This document shows, piece after piece, positions 13,485 to 17,978 of a stretch of DNA of 17,978 nucleotides. Made by a program: the position numbers and the translations under genes. This DNA is from JAUUZQ01 sp964538375 (GTDB lineage Bacteria > Bacteroidota > Bacteroidia > Bacteroidales > GCA-2748055), in contig CAZIFQ010000047.1 in the NCBI GenBank assembly GCA_964538375.1, forward strand, positions 1-17,978, in the 5' to 3' direction. Below the pieces are notes generated by a model that did not search any database, was not told the origin of the DNA, and saw only the letters and a program-made list of their open reading frames with translations. How positions within the stretch are numbered: position 1 is the first letter of the stretch; each line of letters opens with the position of its first letter.

Positions 13485-14533
13485 CTAGATTAGTATTAAG
13501 AAACACTCCACGAGGACAATCTCTATTGATTGCCTCCATTTTACTACTTTTATATGCGGCGGGATGTATTGTTCTGTACATCGTTGAAGATATAGACCAG
13601 GTACTCCTGGAAGGAGCTATAGGAATTGTGCTGTTTATCTCTTCTTATTTCATTGTTAAAGTAGTTTTTAGCAGATATGTGGAGAAAAGCATCAACCCAA
13701 TTTTTAGAACCATTCACGATATAACACTTTCTCAAAGAGATCTAAGAAGAAAAATTGATTCAGGAGAGATTACAACAGAACTTGATAGTGAGGTTCAAAT
13801 GTGGACTAAAAATCAGACTGCTGAAATTAAGAAGCTGAAGCAGATGGAAAAATATCGAAAGGATTTTCTTGGTAATGTTTCCCACGAGATGAAAACTCCT
13901 ATTTTCAATATCCAGGGGTACATACTAACATTGTTGGATGGTGGATTAGAAGACAAAAAGATCAACAAATTATATCTTGAGCGCACAGAAAAAAGTGTTA
14001 ATCGTCTTATTACGATTGTTGATGACCTGGAGTCTATATCCCGGCTGGAATCGAGGGAGTTTAAATTAAGGTTCGAGAAATTCAATATTGTAAAGCTTGT
14101 CGAGGAGATTTTCGAAGCGGAAGAAATGCTTGCCAGGAAATTTAACATTAAGCTGGAATTTGCAAGTAATTATTCAAAAGGAATCAAGGTAAAAGGAGAT
14201 AAGGAAAGAATCACCGAAGCCATTGGGAATCTAATTGCAAATTCCATAAAATATGGCAAGAACAATGGAAAAACCAAGGTGAGCTTCAGAGAAGAAGGGA
14301 AACTCATCATTGTTGAAGTTAGCGATAACGGAATCGGTATTAACGAGGAAGATTTACCGCGTATATTTGAGCGATTTTTCCGTGTTGATAAGAGTCGTTC
14401 ACGAGATTCCGGAGGAACAGGATTGGGACTTTCAATTGTAAAACATGTTATCCAGGCACACAAACAATCAATAGATGTAAGTAGTATTCCCGGCAAGGGA
14501 ACAGAGTTTGCATTTACTTTAGAGAAGGCCTAA
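13478..14533 (+). CDS. Membrane sensor histidine kinase, PhoR-like, orphan
   Basis: A 351-residue HisKA/HATPase_c kinase. Two membrane helices (about 14-36 and 43-64) enclose only a few residues, so there is almost no periplasmic sensor domain. A short linker (about 65-130) follows, then the H-box 'FLGNVSHEMKTPIFNIQGY' with phospho-acceptor H136. ATP-binding motifs are complete: N-box 'EAIGNLIANSIKYG', G1 'DNGIGI', F-box 'FERFFRVD' and G2 'GGTGLGLSIVKHV'. The layout is the common Bacteroidota PhoR-like form, which normally phosphorylates an OmpR-type regulator. No such regulator is adjacent: upstream is the Omp85 protein, overlapping by 7 bases, and downstream is the convergent ispG, whose stop overlaps this one by 3-4 bases. 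The near absence of a periplasmic domain suggests sensing within the membrane or through a partner, possibly the outer-membrane protein. Confidence 0.92.
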   Translation: MVTRLVLRNTPRGQSLLIASILLLLYAAGCIVLYIVEDIDQVLLEGAIGIVLFISSYFIVKVVFSRYVEKSINPIFRTIHDITLSQRDLRRKIDSGEITTELDSEVQMWTKNQTAEIKKLKQMEKYRKDFLGNVSHEMKTPIFNIQGYILTLLDGGLEDKKINKLYLERTEKSVNRLITIVDDLESISRLESREFKLRFEKFNIVKLVEEIFEAEEMLARKFNIKLEFASNYSKGIKVKGDKERITEAIGNLIANSIKYGKNNGKTKVSFREEGKLIIVEVSDNGIGINEEDLPRIFERFFRVDKSRSRDSGGTGLGLSIVKHVIQAHKQSIDVSSIPGKGTEFAFTLEKA

Positions 14534-16284
14534 GGATCCAGCCAATCGCCATGATTTTTAATTAGATCAGTAAGCTTTTCTACCGCCGATTCAGCAGGAA
14601 TATTTCTTAGTTCAACTTTCCCGGCTTTATAAAGCGACACTTTCCCTTTTCCGGCACCAACATAGCCATAGTCAGCATCTGCCATTTCCCCGGGACCATT
14701 TACGATACAACCCATTACGGCAATCTTCAACCCGGTAAGGTGTGAAGTGGCGGCTTTCACTTTTCCTAAAACACTTTGAATATCAAACAAGGTTCTTCCA
14801 CAAGACGGACAAGCAATAAATTCTGTTGCGGTGATCCTGGCCCGCGAGGCCTGTAGTAATAAGAAGGATACCCTGGTACTGTAAGCAGAATTTAAGTGAG
14901 GGTTTTCTACCCAAACACCGTCAATTAATCCATCAATAAGGAAGAATCCTAGTTCCCCGGAGGCCAGTAGGGCAAATCGTTCAGGATCTTTTTCATCATA
15001 TTTTTTATGAAAAACCAGTGGGTTTACTTCCTCTTGTGAGTAGTAGCAGGACAACCAGTTTTTGATCTGTGAAACAGGGGTGTTAGTTCCGTCAAGCACA
15101 ACAACACGGGGTGTTTTTGTGTTGTTGATTAGGTAAGGATCCGAAGAAACATTGGCCAATATATACTTTTCAGATGTAGAAGAAATGTTTTCAGCAGAAG
15201 CAATCTTTTCTTTTTCGCCTCCATTTTTGATAAAGAGATCATTGTTCTCAAAGACTACAATGGTATCCGGTTCTGGACTACCGTCTGTAGAATTATCCCT
15301 TGCCCATACAACGGGTGGTTTATTCCCTCCAATTCCATTGATGTTTTTTGTCGTGGGTTTGCCGTAATGAAATGGATCCCATGGAAATTTTTCAAAAGGA
15401 TTATAAGGCAGTTCCCGGGGGAGAGGAAATAGCTCACGAATATTTTTTGCTACAGGAATTTCATCTTCGGGTGGCTCAGTGAGACTTACCCTGATGGTAT
15501 TTCCAATTCCTTCAAGGAGTAGAGGAGCCATGCCCACTACTGATTTAATTCGAGCTTCCAATCCGTCTCCGGCCTCAGTAACTCCCAGGTGAACAGGATA
15601 ATATAAGTCTTCTTTTAGCATTTCTTTTACCAGCATCCTGACAGATTGCACCATGATCCTGGTGTTGCTGGATTTTAAAGAGCACACTACATTATGAAAA
15701 TCTTCTTCTGCACAAACACGCAAAAATTCAAGGGTTGATTCTACCATGCCCTCCGAGGTATCACCATATTTAGACATGATACGATTGGAGAGAGAGCCAT
15801 GGTTTACCCCGATCCGAAGTGTGGAAGAATGTTTTTTACATACCTGAATTAATAAGCATAATGCTTTCTTGTTTAATTGATTTCCGGCTTCAAAATCATT
15901 ATCAGAATAATCATTTTCTGTTGCTTTCTTTTCTGTATAATTTCCGGGATTGATTCGAACTTTGTGACAAACTGCTGCTGCGTATTCCGCAACTGCTGCG
16001 TTGAAGTGAACATCAGCGATAATGGGTACACTGTTTTGATTGTGCTCCAGTTCAGAAATTATTTTTCCAATATTCCCCACCTCTTTTTTTCCCTGGGTTG
16101 TCAGGCGAACCATTTCACCCCCTGCTTCAATAATCCTGATGCATTGTTGAATAGAGGCATCGATATCATTCGTGTCGGTATTGGTCATTGATTGAACAAC
16201 AACAGGAAGATTCCCTCCCATTTTTATCTTCCCTATGGTAATTTCGCGCGAAAGGGGAACCATGTATTTAAAAGGAGCAGCCAT
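14530..16284 (-). CDS. ispG: 4-hydroxy-3-methylbut-2-en-1-yl diphosphate synthase, large form
   Basis: IspG (GcpE) reductively converts 2-C-methyl-D-erythritol 2,4-cyclodiphosphate to HMBPP, the penultimate MEP-pathway step, using a [4Fe-4S] cluster. The N-terminal TIM-barrel part shows 'PVVVQSMTNTDTND' and 'IADVHFNAAVA'. The C-terminal cluster-binding part carries 'ACPSCGRT' (C492, C495), 'MGCIVNGPGE' (C526) and the Glu of 'NGPGE'. At 584 residues it is far longer than E. coli IspG (372) because of a middle insertion (about 270-470), the three-domain form also found in plants and Bacteroidota. I chose the ATG at 16284, which overlaps the cysS stop as TAATG; an in-frame TTG at 16299 would add five residues but lies inside cysS. 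It forms an operon with cysS and converges with the histidine kinase gene. Confidence 0.95.
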   Translation of the reverse strand: MAAPFKYMVPLSREITIGKIKMGGNLPVVVQSMTNTDTNDIDASIQQCIRIIEAGGEMVRLTTQGKKEVGNIGKIISELEHNQNSVPIIADVHFNAAVAEYAAAVCHKVRINPGNYTEKKATENDYSDNDFEAGNQLNKKALCLLIQVCKKHSSTLRIGVNHGSLSNRIMSKYGDTSEGMVESTLEFLRVCAEEDFHNVVCSLKSSNTRIMVQSVRMLVKEMLKEDLYYPVHLGVTEAGDGLEARIKSVVGMAPLLLEGIGNTIRVSLTEPPEDEIPVAKNIRELFPLPRELPYNPFEKFPWDPFHYGKPTTKNINGIGGNKPPVVWARDNSTDGSPEPDTIVVFENNDLFIKNGGEKEKIASAENISSTSEKYILANVSSDPYLINNTKTPRVVVLDGTNTPVSQIKNWLSCYYSQEEVNPLVFHKKYDEKDPERFALLASGELGFFLIDGLIDGVWVENPHLNSAYSTRVSFLLLQASRARITATEFIACPSCGRTLFDIQSVLGKVKAATSHLTGLKIAVMGCIVNGPGEMADADYGYVGAGKGKVSLYKAGKVELRNIPAESAVEKLTDLIKNHGDWLDP

Positions 16285-17753
16285 TAATCTATCTCCCAAT
16301 CTGCACCATCTTTTCTGTCCTTAATGCTTATGCCTAAGGACTGCAGTGCGTTGCGAACCTCATCGGCGGTATTCCAGTCTTTTCTGTCTTTAGCCGATTG
16401 TCGGATCTGGAGAATACTCTCAATCAAATCACCGGTCATAGAATCAGAAACGGCTTCTTCATCAGGAGATTGCATACCAAGCACATCAAAAATAAAATCT
16501 GAATATAGTTTTTTCAGTTTTTCGAGATTCGACTTATCAATAAAGAGTTTGCCATTATAAATTGAATTGATAGTTTTGGCACCCTCAAAAAGATGGGCGA
16601 TAAGAATAGGCGTATTTAGATCATCATCCATGGCCGCTATGTACTTAGCGTGTAAATCATCCACCTGGACAGAGTCTTTTTCTGTGGGGATAAGTTTTTC
16701 TATAAGCGCTACTGCAGCAAAAAGTCGTTGCAGTCCTTTTTCAGATGATTGCAGTGCTTCATTAGAAAAATCAAGGGTGCTCCTGTAGTGTGCCTGCAGA
16801 ATAAAAAATCGGATGGTCATTGGATGGTATGCCATTTCAAGGTTTTCATGATTTCCCGAGAACAGTTCATCCAATGTAATAAAGTTCCCCAGGGAACGAC
16901 CCATTTTTTGACCATTGATAGTGATCATGTTGTTATGCATCCAATATTTTACGGCCTCTCTTCCATAGCCGGCAACATTTTGTGCAATTTCACACTCATG
17001 GTGAGGAAAGAGCAGGTCCATACCTCCACCGTGAATGTCAAATTTATCACCAAGGTACTTGGTGCTCATTGCAGAGCATTCCAGGTGCCATCCAGGATAA
17101 CCATCGCCCCATTCTGAGGACCAACGCATGATATGAGAAGGATCGGCTTTTTTCCATAGCGCAAAATCCAGTGGGGCTTTTTTCTCCGATTGTCCATCCA
17201 GCTCACGGGTATTGCTCAGTAAATCTTCTACCTTCCTTCCGGAGAGTTTTCCGTAGTGGTGAGATTCGTTATATTTTAGCACATCGAAATAGACCGATCC
17301 GTTTACTTCATAGGCAAAGCCGGCGCTCATAATTTTCCTGATAAGTTCCTGCTGCTCAATGATATGTCCGCTCGCTCTTGGTTCAATACTAGGATCTAAC
17401 ACATTTAGCTGACGCATGTTGCGATGGTAATCATTCGTATAGCGTTGTACCACCTCCATGGGTTCCAGCTCTTCGATCCGGGCCTTCTTTAAAATTTTAT
17501 CCTCACCATCATCAGCATCGTTCTCCAGGTGCCCCACGTCGGTAATGTTTCTTACATACCGTACTTTGTAATCGATAAAGGTCAGATATCTGAAAAGTAT
17601 GTCGAAGGTGATGGCCTGGCGGGCGTGACCTAAATGAGCGTCTCCATAAACAGTCGGACCACAAGAATACAAACCCACAAAAGGAGGATTAAGTGGTTCA
17701 AAAAGTTCTTTTTTCCTATGCAGGGTGTTGTATATCTGAAATTGGTTATTCAT
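16284..17753 (-). CDS. cysS: Cysteinyl-tRNA synthetase
   Basis: CysRS charges tRNA-Cys in the cytoplasm. The 489-residue class I synthetase has the HIGH motif as 'HLGH' (H40-H43, within 'CGPTVYGDAHLGHARQ') and the KMSKS motif as KMGRS (K283-S287). The catalytic zinc ligands are all present: C31, C226 in 'WHLECSAMS', and H251 and E255 in 'FPHHECEIAQ'. Their spacing equals that of E. coli C209, H234 and E238. The C-terminal helical anticodon-binding region ends with 'SLGISIKDRKDGADWEI'. The KMSKS variant is conservative and the Lys and final Ser are kept, so activity is expected. The gene leads a two-gene unit with ispG, with a candidate -7 element 32 bases upstream. The long distance to the window edge shows no other gene upstream on this strand. 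Confidence 0.97.
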   Translation of the reverse strand: MNNQFQIYNTLHRKKELFEPLNPPFVGLYSCGPTVYGDAHLGHARQAITFDILFRYLTFIDYKVRYVRNITDVGHLENDADDGEDKILKKARIEELEPMEVVQRYTNDYHRNMRQLNVLDPSIEPRASGHIIEQQELIRKIMSAGFAYEVNGSVYFDVLKYNESHHYGKLSGRKVEDLLSNTRELDGQSEKKAPLDFALWKKADPSHIMRWSSEWGDGYPGWHLECSAMSTKYLGDKFDIHGGGMDLLFPHHECEIAQNVAGYGREAVKYWMHNNMITINGQKMGRSLGNFITLDELFSGNHENLEMAYHPMTIRFFILQAHYRSTLDFSNEALQSSEKGLQRLFAAVALIEKLIPTEKDSVQVDDLHAKYIAAMDDDLNTPILIAHLFEGAKTINSIYNGKLFIDKSNLEKLKKLYSDFIFDVLGMQSPDEEAVSDSMTGDLIESILQIRQSAKDRKDWNTADEVRNALQSLGISIKDRKDGADWEID

Positions 17754-17784
17754 GATGTCTGAAAGCTAATTCTGTATTATGCTA

Positions 17785-17792
17785 CAAAATTA
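17785..17792 (-). promoter_or_regulatory. Candidate -7 promoter element for cysS-ispG
   Basis: The minus strand reads TAATTTTG, an exact match to TAnnTTTG, 32 bases upstream of the cysS ATG, for a leader of about 25 bases. The usual -33 TTG is not clear. Confidence 0.4.
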
Positions 17793-17978
17793 GCAATTTT
17801 AATTGATGGTTAAAAGGTGAGTTTTGAACGTGGAGAATCAGATCAATCTTGTATCTGTTATGATTTCCAATAATCCCGGACCATCATGATTAAATACTGA
17901 CCAGCAAGCCCCATCCTTTATTCCCAGGGCCAACGCACATAAAAATCTGAGAATGTGTTGGTATTAACAATTTTTTTA
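17793..17978. other. Right-end segment without a recognised gene
   Basis: This edge stretch shows no convincing gene. An open minus-strand frame of 41 codons without an ATG (17838-17963) encodes '...GIKDGACWSVFNHDGPG...', which I cannot assign. It may be a gene remnant, or chance. No tRNA or hairpin terminator was seen. Confidence 0.3.

Noticed and set aside
16285..16299. TTG start for ispG at 16299
   Set aside because: It would lie inside cysS and add five residues that do not look like an IspG N-terminus. The ATG at 16284 forms a TAATG overlap with the cysS stop and gives the expected start.
17878..17935. NAD(P)HX epimerase (YjeF_N) gene fragment
   Set aside because: Only about 10 residues resemble the motif, the key Asp is missing and a stop follows within 17 codons. 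It is too short to annotate.

Overview
The window reads as a chromosomal segment of a Bacteroidota bacterium, probably class Bacteroidia. Several things point there: the large insertion-containing IspG, a Bacteroidota-type SbsA/Big_5 Ig-like lipoprotein with the 'GAPTGGPKD' start, a DUF2807 protein, TAnnTTTG-like promoter elements, AT-rich intergenic DNA and few strong Shine-Dalgarno sites. No tRNA, rRNA, CRISPR array or complete insertion sequence was seen. No gene-free stretch exceeds 300 bases.

Layout. (1) 1-1007, minus strand: a decayed or orphan RHS-repeat C-terminal tail followed by a very small lipoprotein. This is the only clearly accessory part. (2) 1089-3352, minus: FieF-type cation efflux transporter, RIC/hemerythrin-like di-iron protein and a LuxR-type regulator with a degenerate receiver. 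The last two overlap by ATGA, and a hairpin followed by T's closes the unit. (3) 3491-6144, minus: lgt (prolipoprotein diacylglyceryl transferase), a ZupT-like ZIP importer and a CzcD/ZitB-like zinc exporter, tightly packed. A short nested tandem repeat lies between blocks 2 and 3. (4) 6326-8332, plus: a large Ig-like lipoprotein, divergent from lgt. (5) 8346-9305, minus: a ROK-family sugar kinase. (6) 9543-11063, plus: a two-domain universal stress protein and ispD. (7) 11070-11777, minus: an exported DUF2807 protein. (8) 12018-14533, plus: a POTRA/Omp85 outer-membrane protein overlapping an orphan PhoR-like histidine kinase. (9) 14530-17753, minus: cysS and ispG, with TAATG stop/start overlap.

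Functional themes. Two MEP-pathway isoprenoid enzymes (IspD, IspG) lie in the window but in separate transcription units. Metal handling is concentrated in blocks 2 and 3: two CDF exporters of different metal-site type (D/D/H/D and H/D/H/D), one ZIP importer and one di-iron protein. The most interesting candidate system is CDF + RIC-like protein + pseudo-receiver LuxR regulator. Its members have lost the Cys-Cys motif of the ScdA_N domain and the phospho-acceptor Asp of the receiver, which suggests iron, redox or NO sensing by something other than phosphorelay. A second candidate is the translationally coupled Omp85 protein and histidine kinase. All function calls come from reading motifs; no database search was made.
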